Source: Monoplex corrugatus
Lineage: Eukaryota; Mollusca; Gastropoda; Littorinimorpha; Ranellidae
NCBI GenBank assembly: GCA_030674185.1
Contig: JAPXFY010000015.1
Coordinates: forward strand, 29,366,685-29,430,684
Reading direction: 5' to 3'
DNA length: 64,000 nucleotides
Both the position numbers and the translations under genes were made by a program. Every line of letters begins with the position of its first letter. Position 1 is the first letter of the stretch. A model generated the notes under the pieces. It was not told where the DNA came from and searched no databases. It was given only the letters and a program-made list of their open reading frames with translations. Below are positions 32,826 through 43,857 of this stretch, one piece after another.

Positions 32826-32920
32826 AGAGCAGATACTGAAGACATGGGAATAAAAATTGGAGGTCAAAACATCACAAATCAACAATATGCTGACGATACT
32901 GCACAGATGTTGGACAATAC
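32826..32920 (+). pseudogene. LINE reverse transcriptase fragment with YADD box
   Basis: The frame reads DMGIKIGGQNITNQQYADDT, the catalytic YADD box with its usual upstream glycine-rich strand. Only about 30 codons remain. It lies next to the right arm of the large inverted repeat. Confidence 0.65.
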
Positions 32921-33238
32921 AGGCCTGGAAAAGATTACAATTTTCTACTACTAGTACTAGCCAGCCGGGCCAGTGGATTTTAAGATCTACTAGCCTGCAG
33001 ATATTTTCACTAGTTTGACATGTTGCCCCGAAAAATAGTAAAATTCTCTTTACCATGATAACTAAAAATCTTCAGCAGAATATGCCAGTATTAAACAAAG
33101 GTGGTCAAACTTTCTTTGGAGACTTTCGTCACGTTGGGGGAGGTGAACAGTGAGAGATCTAGTGGTAACACGATAATGTAAAGGCAGATGATTGATCTCA
33201 AAGTTTACATGGATTCTGTGTGTAAGTTAATATATACT
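32915..33238 (-). repeat. Large inverted repeat, right arm
   Basis: Reverse complement of 31816-32145 with scattered differences and a few small gaps. The arms enclose about 770 bp. Confidence 0.8.
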
Positions 33239-33252
33239 CCTAATCATAATTT

Positions 33253-34832
33253 AAGGGCCACTTCTTCCTTCCTCTCTAATTTTAAGTTGAAATAATTGAC
33301 AATGTTTAGAATTGATTCTATGTTTTATTTCATCATTTCCACACCTGTTTTGGAAAAAGAAATTAGCACAATGACCCATTAGTGAACAGCACATGCATTT
33401 AAAGGAACATCCCCCCCTTTTCAAAAAACAGAAAGTGTCAGATTTGGCCAATCTGTTTTCAATATCGCGTGTGTCCGCCCCGAGCCTGGATGCATGCTTC
33501 ACAGCGCCGATGCATCGACCCCACAAGGGTACGGAGTGTGTCCTGAGGGATGGCCGCCCACTCGATCTGCAGGATGTCGACCAGCCTGGCCAGGGTGCCC
33601 GGTGGGGGGTGGTTGTCCCTGATGCGCCTCCCGAGCACATCCCAGAGGTGTTCAATTGGGTTCAGGTCAGGTGAGCACGCTGTCCAGGCCATACGGACGA
33701 CTTCATGCTGCTCCAGGAAGTCGGTCACAAGGCGTGCTCGATGCGCAGGTGCATTGTCGTCCTGGAAGATGGCGCCTTGACCAAGGTCCACAAGCGCAGG
33801 CAGTGCCACGGCCGCCAGAACCTCATCCCGATACCGGACCCCGTTCAGGATGCCGTCAATGGGGAGCAGGGGGTCCGGGTACCACGGCTCATGCCACCCC
33901 ACACCATCACCGACCCGCCGCCGTACCGGTTATGCTCTTGGACAGTGGCGTCAGCGAACCTCTCCCCTTGACGTCGCCACACCCGAGCCCGGCCATCGTT
34001 AAAGGTCAGGGTGAACCTGGACTCATCCGAAAACAAGACCCGGGCCCACTGTTGCCTTGTCCAGGTCACGTGCTCCCTGGCCCAGGTCATGCGGCGCACT
34101 CTGTTGACCGGTGACAGCACGGGTCGGACGGCCGGTCTCCGTGACCTCAAGTTTGCCTCATGTAGCCGTCTTCTCACCGTGCTGCAGCTGATGTTAGCAC
34201 CTGTTGCGTCCCTCAGCTGACCCCTCAAGGTCACCGCAGTGGATGCCCTTTCCCTCAGGACGGAGAGGGCAAGGTAGCGGTCTTGCTGTCTTGTCGTTAC
34301 TCTGGGTCGACCCGTGTGACGCCTTTCCTGGACTGCTCCAGTCTCATTGAAGCGCTCCAGCAGTCTCTGGATTGTGGAATGCGACACTTCAAGTCGTCTA
34401 GCAACTTCCCGCTGCGCTAGGCCTTCATCAAGCAGAGCGAGGGCTCTCCCCCGCTGCTCATCCGTCATCCGTCGTCTTGCAAGCATGGTTAAAACGAACC
34501 AAGAACGGGTCCTTTTTATCCTCGTCTGCGGGCAACTTTGGCTGGAGTAGTGTTCAAAAAGGGCTTGCCTTGCACGTGCAAAGCGAATTTTGTCGCTACC
34601 TTGCCTGCGTCGTCAGAGAGACCCTGCTGAAGATTCGACAATTTCGTGTGGAAATTGTCTTCCTTGGGCCGCCCATTGCAAATCGGCAAATCCCCAAACA
34701 CGTGCCAAAAGGAAACTGCAATGTTGTCTGAGCTCTTATCCATTCAGTTACTGCAACGAATTGGAGAAAAGAGTAAGAGAAAATAGGTTATTTCTCCTTT
34801 CAAAAATTGACTCAAAAACGTTCCTGGCCCTT
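33253..34832 (-). mobile_element. Tc1-like DNA transposon
   Basis: It carries a Tc1-type transposase (33459-34486, minus). Possible ends are AAGGGCCA near 33254 and its complement near 34826, giving about 1.58 kb, a normal size. This 8-bp match is weak evidence and no TA duplication is confirmed. The gene region is clearly richer in G+C than the AT-rich DNA on both sides. Confidence 0.65.
33459..34486 (-). pseudogene. Tc1-like transposase, one frameshift
   Basis: It starts MLARRRMTDEQRGRALALLD, so the first helix-turn-helix is at about residues 8-50 (REVARRLEVSHSTIQRLLER), followed by a GRPR box. The DDE core is complete: FSDESRF (first Asp), QDDNAPAHR (second Asp) and SPDLNPIEHLWD (Glu). 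There are 34 residues between the second Asp and the Glu, the DD34E spacing of Tc1. The frame changes once, at a run of five G (33869-33873) within the MSRGTRTP...LLPIDG region; one more base there would join the two halves. The rest is intact to the end at 33459, so this is a young copy or carries a sequencing error in the run. Length fits a family norm of about 340 residues. Confidence 0.9.
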
Positions 34833-35880
34833 CAATAATGACGTGTAGTATATATGCTTTTCGATTTTTCGTCCGCTGCGAATACGATTTCCGACAAAAC
34901 CGGAAATGACCTTTCAGTTTCATCTGGGTGTAACGTAAAGACTTCCACCATAACAGTTGCTAACATCAAAACATCATCGGTCATCCTTGTAACTCGTAAT
35001 TCAGGTATGTGTTAATTTTTCATTGTAGTAATTGGTTTAAGTTACATTATCTTTTGGGGTAAATTAACAGACTTTTGAAGTGTAATCATGGGAATTCAAC
35101 AAAGGTAATTTTAAATCATTTTTTTGTTTGAAGGCTAAATGATAAATAATTCAGTGATTGGTTTAGTCAGATGCGTATTCATAGTTTGGGAACATGATCA
35201 CTGATATAATGTTTTGATTTTTTAAATTAAACAATTGCTTTAATGTTTCTGGATTGAAAATAAAAGTGAAGACATGAATGAACATTGTTCATTCTAGTAC
35301 TGTATTCTATGGGGGAAAAATGTGATGCATTACCAAAATGGTTGTGGTGCACTGACAGTTATTATTTTATCATTCTCATGGTTAAATAAATTTGTTATGG
35401 TTGAACATTTTTTCTTTAAAGCGTATTAGCTGTTTGTTAACACTAACTTTTTAGCTCAGTTACTACATTTGCAAAATACTTGCACAAAAAACATAGAGGT
35501 CTCATGATTTTTTTTTTTTTTTTATCAGCAAGTTGTCAAGTAGATGTGAAATAGTCACCATTTTTTGTGGAAAAGAGAATACAGAATTTTTGTACACTGA
35601 ATAATAACAGTTCTGCTATTCAGTAAGGAGACAAACCAAACATTTTGTCTCAGGATCATTGTGTAGTCCTTTTGATTGTAAAGACCTCCTAGATGGTGTG
35701 ACACTGATAGATGCTCACCATTTCATGTGTGTGCAATAGGTTTCATTTTGCTTATTGAAAACATAAGCATGTGTAACCTACTCTTAATGTTTTTTATATT
35801 TTTCTTTCATTGGATTATTCATGTTTTTTACAGTTCATGATTATTCATTCAAAAATTGAACCGCATTTTTTCTTTGGTCT
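34833..35880 (+). other. Possible promoter and untranslated first exon
   Basis: An ETS-type site (ACCGGAAATG, about 34900) lies about 100 bp upstream of a consensus donor (ATTCAG|GTATGTG near 35003). This could be a non-coding first exon on the plus strand. No downstream exon was found, and the rest to 35880 is AT-rich without genes. Confidence 0.25.
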
Positions 35881-35894
35881 ATTCATCAACATGT

Positions 35895-35975
35895 CATATC
35901 ATATCATACATCATATCATGTCATGTCATATCATGTCATGCCATGTCATGTCATATCCTATCCTATCCTATCATA
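35895..35975. repeat. CATAT / CATGT pentanucleotide microsatellite, array 1
   Basis: Tandem TCATA, TCATG and TCCTA pentamers. Confidence 0.95.
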
Positions 35976-36162
35976 CAGGGTTGACTATTGAGGTTGATGG
36001 TGTACAAGGTGGTACTTTGTTTTGCTATGTACTCTCATGTGGGATCTCGGGCTAAAGTGTCTGATGCACACACGCGGCTGCTCACTTGATACTTGATGGA
36101 TCACTCAACAGTATTGATCACTCTACAGTATTGGTCTTGACCTTTATTGCTGTATGCTATTC

Positions 36163-36290
36163 ATATCATATCATATCATATATCATATCATATATCATAT
36201 CATATCATATCACATCATACCATACCATATCATATCATACCATATCATATCCAATCATATTTTATCATGTCATAATCATACCATAAACGA
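36163..36290. repeat. CATAT pentanucleotide microsatellite, array 2
   Basis: The same pentamer family resumes after about 190 bp of other sequence that holds a short TTGATCACTC-type duplication. Confidence 0.95.
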
Positions 36291-36299
36291 TTCACTTCA

Positions 36300-37015
36300 A
36301 ATGGAAAACTGACCAAATGTATGTATGGAATCTGTTGCAGAGCTACATGTTGCTCAAGGGTTAGATTATTCATAGTTTTAAATCGGTCAGTCTTTTTTTT
36401 TCAAAAAGGGGTAATCCCCTGTGACAACAAATTGTGGTCACTTGTATTTATTTTGTTACTTTTTATTAAAATTTAAAGATCTTTTCTTTTTTGGCTTTTA
36501 AAGTTTTTTTTATTGAAAGATTGAAAGTAGACTCAAAACCCACAATGTGAAATCACTCCACATGTACATACATACATACATACATACATACAAGAATCAC
36601 ATACTTCTCACACTCATTCATTCGTTCATTTAAAGCAGGATTTTTTACATGTAGGAAAGACAACCATACTCCGCTTTTGGGAGACACACATATTCGTTTA
36701 CACAATCACAGAAGTGGTTACATGTGAGCATGTTTGAGGGAGAGAAAGAGAAAGAGACAAGAGTAGGAAACCACTGAAAAAAAAAGAAAGAGAGAGAGAG
36801 AGAATGTATACATATATGTATGTGTAACACATGCGTAACACAAATAGTGAAACATTTTGGCATTGATAAGACTTGTATGTTCATTAAAACTAATAAAAGC
36901 AAGTCTAGCAGAACAATTGGCAGTTTTACCTACAAAGAATAAAACACAGTAAGTTTGTAGCTTTTTAAAGAAAACCATTTTGATTCCATTGGATGTCAGC
37001 CACACCTCACTGTTG
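36300..37015. other. No gene seen
   Basis: Holds an ATACATAC tetramer run near 36565 and a GA run near 36785. Confidence 0.5.
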
Positions 37016-37178
37016 GCTAGTAGTAGTAGTAGTAGTATTAGTAGCTGAGGGCTGGCTCATAGCCTAGGCCTTCTGGCCTTTTAACGCCCTATCTTTTTTG
37101 TTTTACGCTTTCTTCTTCGGGGTCTGAAAAGCATGCCTTAATATTCATACTTGAGCAAATCTGCTTCAGTCTATTTTT

Positions 37179-40024
37179 TTAAAATAAAATTTTGAATTCT
37201 GCGTCATCGTCCAGGAAATTTTTGAATTTGTTAATGCTGTTAGTAAATTTAATTTCAAAAGGAATTTTATTCCACAATTTAACAATTCTGTTAGAAAAAC
37301 AAAACGCTCTTGTGTTAGTATTTCTGTGTTTAATAAATATTTTACCTTCAGCATTCCTTGTTATACTAGCTTGTGGAAAGGAAAAAAATGTTTCAACTGA
37401 TAGCTTATCCATCCCATTCATTATTTTGTATACCTGTATTAAATCCCCCCCTTACCCTCCTACCTTTCAGTGAATGAAGTTTTAAAAACTTAAGCCTTTC
37501 TTCATAACTCATATTTTTACACTCTATAAGCAACCTAGTTGCCCTTCTTTGTACATTTTCAATCATTTTTTACTGTCTTATCAAATACGGATTCCAAACA
37601 ACACTTGCGTATTCCAAATGTGGTCTAACAAAAGCCTTATACAACATTAAAAATGTATGTTTATTCATGTACAAAAATGTTCTTTTGATAATTCCTATCA
37701 TTTGGTTAGCCTTATTTGTTACTCTTTTAATGTGCAGGTCAAAAGATAATTCACTATCAAATGTAACTCCCAAGTCTTTCTCCGTTTCACACACACTAAT
37801 TTTCTGTACATCATTTCCAATTTTCATGAAATACTCTCGTCTAATATTCTTCTTACCAACATGCATTACATGGCATTTTGAAACATTAAAATATAAATTC
37901 CAAGTATCTGACCAGTTTTGTAGTATTAGCAAGTCCTGTTGAATTAAATTAACATTGGCAACCTTGTCATATAGTTTTGTATCGTCAGCAAAAATTTTGC
38001 AAGTACAGTGCAGTGAATCAGGTAAGTCATTTATAAATACTGTAAACAAGATTGGACCCAGTACACTGCCCTGAGGGATCCCGCTTTTTACTTTTGTTTC
38101 TTCTGATTCAGCATTTCCTACCATTACCCTCTGCTTTCGATCATACAAAAAATTTTGGATCCATTTGAGTGTATTTCCTGTAATACCATAAGATGCTAAT
38201 TTTATGAGCAGTCTTTCGTGAGGTACAGAATCAAAAGCTTTTCTAAAATCAAGATACACGATATCAAAGGGGTCCCCATTGTCCATCATATTGGTGAAAT
38301 CCTCCATAACTTCTAATAACTGGGTTACACAGGATCTTTTCCCTCTAAATCCATGTTGACATTTTGCATAAAATTTATTACTTTCAAAGTGGAGAAATGA
38401 TACAATCTCTTACTAGTGATTCCAGTACTTTACAAACAATACAAGTTAAACTTACAGGTCTATAGTTCCCAGCGTCACTCCTATTTCCTTTCTTAAACAA
38501 GGCTTTAACATCGGCTGTTTTCCAATCCTTTGGTAACTCACCTGATTCTAAGGACTTATTAAATAATATACAAAGTGGCTTTGCAAGTTCTTTACTTACT
38601 TCCTTTAGTATCCTAGGGGATATCAAATCTGGTCCTTTAGCTTTATTCGGGTTTAGTTCCTGTAACTTTTTTTCTACCGCAGTTGGAGTAACTCTGATAT
38701 CACATAATGATATACCATTTGACTTTGAATTTTCTATTAAATCTGGTAATGTACTGATATCTTCTGTTGTAAAAACGCTTGCAAAAAATTTATTTAAAAC
38801 TTCAGCTTTGTCTTTATCTGTAACAACCAGTTTTCCATCATTGGTTTTTAAGGGGCTAGATCTAATACCTGTATTAACTTTTGTCCTTTCTTGTACATAT
38901 TTCCAAAAATTTTCGGGTTACTTTTACTTTCCTTAGCAATATTTTTCTCATACTCTTTTCTGGTTTTCTTCAACAATTTGGCACATTCATTTCTACCTTT
39001 TTTGGTTCTCAAATATCTTTTATATGTATTATACTTCTTTTTAATTTTCCTCAGAGCCTTTTTATCTAACCATATAGGTCTGAAATGTTTATAATTACTA
39101 ACTTTAATTTTTGGGACACATTCCTCAACACCATCATTTAACACTTTTTTTTATCATACCCCAAGCACTCTCAACATCCATATTGACCAAGTCACTCCAA
39201 TCTTCATCCTTCACAATATTATTAAGTTTTCTGTAATCACCCTTATTAAAATCATACTTGTATTTGTCTACTATAGGTGCATTATACATTGAGACATACA
39301 ATTTGAATTTCAATACGTCGTGGTCACTTTTACCAACCGGTTGTAAGTGCTCTATATCTGAGATTAAGTTTTCTTCATTTACTAGTACCCAGTCATCCAG
39401 AGAAGGAATTTGTCCTCTCCTTCTTCGAGTAGGTTCTGATACCTTTTGAATTAAAAATGCATCACGTACATTCTCAATTATTTTGTCATTTTTATCACCT
39501 CTCCACTCTCCATCCCAACCAACATTTGGAAAGTTAAAGTCACCAACAATACAAATCTTATCATACTTATTAAGTTTATCAGATTTTAAAACATCAAACA
39601 GCTTTTTGTCATTTTCTACTGTGCTTGTATTAGGACTTCGGTATATACATCCTAACAATACTTCTTCACCATTAGCACCACTAAAAGAGCACCACACACT
39701 TTCTTCAAGGTCTTCATTATTTAACTCTTCACACTCTCTTGCATTCAACCTTTTTTCAGTATATAATACAACTCCCCTTTGGGGATTTTTTGACACAAAC
39801 ATATCAAAATTAGGAAAAGAATATTGATTCTCAATAAAATCTCTCACATTCTTCGGCTAGATTTCTGTCAGCCCAATCACACTTGGTTTTAAATCATCTA
39901 TGAGGGCCAAAAACTCATCTTTTTTGTTTAACAAACTATCAACATTTGAGTATACAACAATGCATTCTTCCTGAGTTACATGTTCACTTCTATTTACATT
40001 ATGTACATGATCTCCTTTGTCGGT
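37179..40024 (-). pseudogene. ORF2 of the CR1-like LINE: endonuclease and RT, broken
   Basis: Endonuclease: IVVYSNVDSLLNKKDEFLAL near 39950, GLTEI followed by a TAG in place of a Trp near 39858, VLLGCIYRSPNTS near 39650, ICIVGDFNFPNVGWDGE near 39550 and VGKSDHDVL near 39335. RT: DWKTADVKALFKKGNRSDAG near 38520, NYRPVSLTC, IVYLDFRKAFDSVPHERLLI near 38240 with its Asp intact, GIPQGSVLGPILFTVFINDL near 38070 and IFADDTKLYDKVA near 37990 with the catalytic ADD box intact. At least four frame changes and the internal stop make it inactive now. The first codons follow the ORF1 TGA in the same frame. Confidence 0.85.
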
Positions 40025-40939
40025 TCAATATGTAGCTTTCTCCCTCCCACTTCCTGTTGGCCCTTTCCCACCCTCTGCTCCTCTTCGCCTGGAACTCACA
40101 GTCACAATCTGTCCATTCCTGATTACTATGTTCTGTTCGCCCTCATCCCTTCTTCTAATCAGTTCTTCTCTCAGCTCTTTATACTTTTGCCTCTGTTTGG
40201 GAGTGTAGTCATGGTTGACATATATTTTTTTTGTCAGATCTGTCACTCTGGCATTCAGCTCAGGAGACTTTCTCACTACTTCTTTCTTCTTTTCCTCATT
40301 TGTCATGGTTACCTTCAACATCCTGGGCCTATTTCCTCCCACCTTTCCCAGTCTGACAGGCTCTTTCACATCATTGTCTTCTATCTTTGTCAGTTTTCCC
40401 AGAATCGTTTTGGCAGCCTTCAAGTCGTCTTTCTTCCTATCCTCTGCACTTTCTTCAGAGCTCTCTCTAACACCCACTATGATCACATTCATCTTTCTTT
40501 TTTCTTTCTCTTCTCTCTCCTCCATCGCCTCCTCAACTTTCTTACTCACTGCCTCATCGATTTTTTTGTCCAAACTTTCTCCTCCTAGCCCTTGCTCTAG
40601 ATCCTTCACCTGTTTGGTCAGATCATAAACCATTTGCAATAGTTTGTCTAGGCGGACATCGGAACGCGATTGTATGTCCTGACTGTCCATGCATTTAAGG
40701 CAAACATACTGCACATTCGGGCAGTTCAGTGTATCATACATTTCGTCCTTCATTTGGGCGCACTTCTGGTGTGTCCACTGTTTACAGATGAAACACTCAA
40801 GGTCTCTAGGTCCCTCGCTAGGGGTGTCGCACACCGTACATTGCCATGTACCTAATTCCTCTATTTTGCTCTTTCCTCTTTGCCCTTTCCCCACGTGACC
40901 CTGATTTCCACCTCTACCTCCACGACCCCTGCAGGACAT
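40025..40939 (-). CDS. ORF1 of the CR1-like LINE, PHD finger and coiled coil
   Basis: This 304-codon frame is intact. It opens with a Gly/Arg-rich start (MSCRGRGGRGGNQGHVGKGQ). A PHD-type finger follows at residues 33-84 (CTVC, CFIC, HQKC and CLKC in C4HC3 order). Next comes an acidic coiled coil at about residues 95-165 (VYDLTKQVKDLEQGL through VEEAMEEREEKEKR), then a basic domain with PRMLKVTMTNEEKKKEVVRK and a QRQKYKELREELIRRRDEGE segment. CR1-group ORF1 proteins of this build are thought to bind element RNA. It is the best preserved reading frame of this element. Confidence 0.85.
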   Translation of the reverse strand: MSCRGRGGRGGNQGHVGKGQRGKSKIEELGTWQCTVCDTPSEGPRDLECFICKQWTHQKCAQMKDEMYDTLNCPNVQYVCLKCMDSQDIQSRSDVRLDKLLQMVYDLTKQVKDLEQGLGGESLDKKIDEAVSKKVEEAMEEREEKEKRKMNVIIVGVRESSEESAEDRKKDDLKAAKTILGKLTKIEDNDVKEPVRLGKVGGNRPRMLKVTMTNEEKKKEVVRKSPELNARVTDLTKKIYVNHDYTPKQRQKYKELREELIRRRDEGEQNIVIRNGQIVTVSSRRRGAEGGKGPTGSGREKATY

Positions 40940-41305
40940 TTTAGTTTAGCCTTCTAAGTAATAAAACTACAATTGTACTAACTATTGAACAGTATACTTA
41001 CAGCCTGACAAAAACTTTGGTTAGTAATGAAAAAACGAAAAATGAAACTGTGAACATGCTGAGTTTTCTTGTTTCAGCCACAGAAACTGTGAACGTAAGT
41101 AAGTAAGAGTGAATACTGAGTACTGTGCGTGCTCCAACAACACAACACTGTTGCTATCTAATAAAATCCTGGAAGCACGTTCTGGCTATCAGCAGCACTG
41201 ACAGTCTTCACTAATACAAGTAAATATGCACAATCTTTCACAAAGTTAAATAATATATAATATGACTTCAATTTCCCTAATTTCTTAACGCTGAACTGAA
41301 AAACG

Positions 41306-41331
41306 CCGCCATTTTCCGCGCATGCGCCCCG
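41306..41331 (-). promoter_or_regulatory. YY1-like and NRF1-like sites, candidate LINE or host promoter
   Basis: On the minus strand CGCATGCGCGG is followed by AAAATGGCGGC. These fit the palindromic GCGCATGCGC site of NRF1 and the ATGGCGGC core of YY1. The pair lies about 370 bp upstream of ORF1 and in its orientation. No experimental support is visible in sequence. Confidence 0.45.
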
Positions 41332-41499
41332 TAGGCCAGTAGTGGTACTGAACTACATATAAGTTCGCTTTTGTTGATTGGTTGATGTGTGTGTTTTGTT
41401 TTGTTTGGTTTGGATGTTTTTTGGGTTTTTTTCAGTTTTTTTTTCAAATTCTTCTATTTGTTGTTGTTGTTGCATAAGTATCATTGTCTCTGTAGTCTG

Positions 41500-41510
41500 T
41501 GTGTGTGTGT

Positions 41511-41585
<75 letters not shown>

Positions 41586-41586
41586 C
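41500..41586. repeat. GT microsatellite ending in GC repeat
   Basis: A long GT run passes into GCGCGCGCGTGC. Confidence 0.95.
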
Positions 41587-41754
41587 ATGCACATTTTCTT
41601 GACTTCAGCAGTTCAGGGTGAAGGGAAAACACTGAAAATATGTAATCCACCCAAACTGCTATTTATGTCCTGAGAGACAAATGAAAATAAAGCAAGAAAA
41701 ATTGCCAAGTAGCATCTGTGCCGTTTAAACTAGTTTCTTTGATATCTTACCAAG

Positions 41755-42998
41755 TGTGAGGATAAGGAATCGATTCAAAAGAGAAATAGCAGATAAACAG
41801 TGTGGATTTGTGGAAGGGAAAGGAACTATTAATGCCTATACATCCTAAGAATACCACAGAGAGGTCAATCGAGATGAATTAAGGTTTTATATTTATGCTT
41901 TGTTGACAATACCAAGGCTTTCGATCGGGTAAGACATGAAGAAGTGATCAACCAACTAGAAAGACTCAATATTGATGGAAAAGATCTACAAATAATCAGA
42001 AATATGTATTGGGAACAAACAGCGGCAATGAGAATAGAAAACAATATAAGCTCTTTCCAAAACATCAAAAGAGGGGTCAGACCCGGTTGTGTTTTGTCAC
42101 CAGATCGGTTTTCACTTTACAGCGAAAACATCATGAGAAACCTAGACGGCTAGAGGAAGACCCTGGATTAAAAGTTGGAGGAAAAATGACAAATAACATT
42201 CGATACGCTGACAGCACCGTGCTAATTGCAGAAAATGAAAGGGACCTACAAAACCTTGTGAATATACTAGAAATAGAAAGCAAAGGTAAGGGGTTGGAAC
42301 TAAACAGCAGGAAGACTGAAGTCATGGCGATCAGTAAAAAACATGAACTCCCCTCATGCAACATAACATTAACAGCAAACGGCACAACCTAGAGACAGGT
42401 TGATAAATACCTGGGAACGATCATTTCACCAGACGGCAGATGCACATCAGAAATAGCCAGCAGAATTGGCAAAGCCAAAACAGCATTCAAGAAGATGAAA
42501 AGCATTCTTACTAACAAATGCCTATGATCAATTAACATCAGGAAGACAGTTCTTGAATATTATATAGAACCAATACTTTTATACGGTTGTCAGGCGTGGA
42601 AAGTCAACAAGCAAAGCCAGAACATGATTGAGGCAGCCGAGATGTGGTTTCTAAAAAGCATGTTGAGAGTTTCATGGACAGCAAAGAAAACAATCGAGAC
42701 AATCTTGATGGAGGCAGACACAAGTAGATCATTCATAAGGAAGATTAGGAAAAGACAGGCAACATTTATAGGCCATTTTATGAGGAAAGGGGAATTGGAA
42801 CACCTGGTCACAATGGGAAAGCTGGAGGGAAAGAGAGCACCAGGTAGACCCAGGGAGAAGATACTAGACAGACTTGCAGAGTGGCTGAAAACAAAGAGGG
42901 TTGAAGAGATGCTTGAGGCAACAAGAGATAGAGACAGATGGAAGTCCTTGATCACCACTGCCATGTGGCAAGGCACCTGATGATGATGATGATGATGA
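41755..42998 (+). mobile_element. RTE-like LINE, 5'-truncated copy
   Basis: It begins within the RT, corresponding to about 61133 of the full copy. It carries AKQCGFVEGKG-type, NTKAFDRVRHEEVINQLERL and NNIRYADSTVLIAENERDLQ blocks and the complete C-terminal tail up to MWQGT. A GAT repeat follows (42980-42998). The YADD box reads YADS, stops occur near 41844 and 42392, and one frame change occurs near 42145. It keeps about 40 bp near 42500 that are deleted in 58858-62325. Confidence 0.85.
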
Positions 42999-43004
42999 CC
43001 AAGT

Positions 43005-43660
43005 GATGAATCAAATTTGCTCTTGTTTCTCAAATTTCCTTGCCAATAGCACACACAATCTCTTCCCCTCCCCATCCCTTGATCTCGATAAGACATGTTG
43101 TATTTTTTCCTCTGCTTTCCATACTTGATTAAACAGGGCTCCCACTGAGGAAAAGCAAAAATCCCTGAAAATCAGGGGGGGGGTCCGGGGGATGACTTGC
43201 CCACCTGGAAAATTTTGAAAATTTACGTTTAAAATGGCGCAGTCTGACACATATCTGAGCTTAATTTATAGATTTTTATAGTTTTTTTTCGTGGAAAATT
43301 TTTTATTGTTGCGGATTTTCACTCTCAGTTTTAGTGGAAATCCACGAGTTTGCGGAAAAGTGGGAGCCCTGATTAAAAGCTTCTAACCGTTCGACCAAAA
43401 CTGACAGATTAGCCAAAAGGTCGATGATCTGTATACACTTTATTGTATTGCACCGACTCCCTTCGCTGATAGGCCTACAGGAAGCAAGAGCTGGCATTTA
43501 CCTAGACAGCATCGTTTCGCGCAAACGTTGGCAGACTCGATTATTGCAGATGAAATCAATCAGCAGATCGGAAAGTTTGAAAAATCAAAATAAAATATAC
43601 CTGCAGGAGTCAGAATTGTCACTCCCCCAACGGACTAGCAGTTTTTGATTTTGACTCGCC
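43005..43660 (-). repeat. Dispersed repeat, copy 2, interrupted by a hAT MITE
   Basis: The reverse complement matches 30950-31380, on both sides of the MITE at 43135-43370. Confidence 0.8.
43135..43370. mobile_element. hAT-type MITE with matching unfilled site
   Basis: The ends AGGGCTCCCACT and AGTGGGAGCCCT are flanked by GATTAAAC and GATTAAAA, an 8-bp target duplication with one mismatch. The paralogous repeat at 30950-31380 lacks the element. It shares the GGGGGTCCGGGGG block near 43180 with the other hAT elements. Confidence 0.85.
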
Positions 43661-43667
43661 CAACAGG

Positions 43668-43853
43668 AACAAACACCAAATACAAAAATTAGGAGAAAAA
43701 GACTGAAACTGCTGCTTCCTCAGGACTGAGGGAGAGAAAGAGAAAAGAGTATAAAACAGCAGGAAAGTTTGATCTTACATTTATGCTTGACAAGGGCCAG
43801 TTGGCAGAAAATTTGCACCTGTCTTGTCTGGTTACATTAAATACACATTCTGA
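43668..43853. repeat. Dispersed repeat related to 23175-23345, rearranged
   Basis: Two blocks match 23210-23255 (inverted) and 23262-23340 (direct). Confidence 0.7.
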
Positions 43854-43857
43854 GAAG

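Larger units (their letters stand above)
37016..41335 (-). mobile_element. CR1-like LINE, near full length, antisense
   Basis: The minus strand carries ORF1 (40025-40939) and then ORF2 with endonuclease and RT (to about 37180). A short 3' UTR ends in a TAC/CTA repeat (plus-strand TAGTAGTAG run at 37018-37040). The 5' UTR runs at least to 40940 and may reach the YY1/NRF1-type sites near 41310. Protein similarity is to CR1/Jockey-group LINEs; the CR1 call rests on the PHD-finger ORF1 and the RT motif style. Confidence 0.8.

Noticed and set aside
33656..34114. 152-codon plus-strand frame
   Set aside because: Shadow of the GC-rich Tc1 transposase on the other strand.
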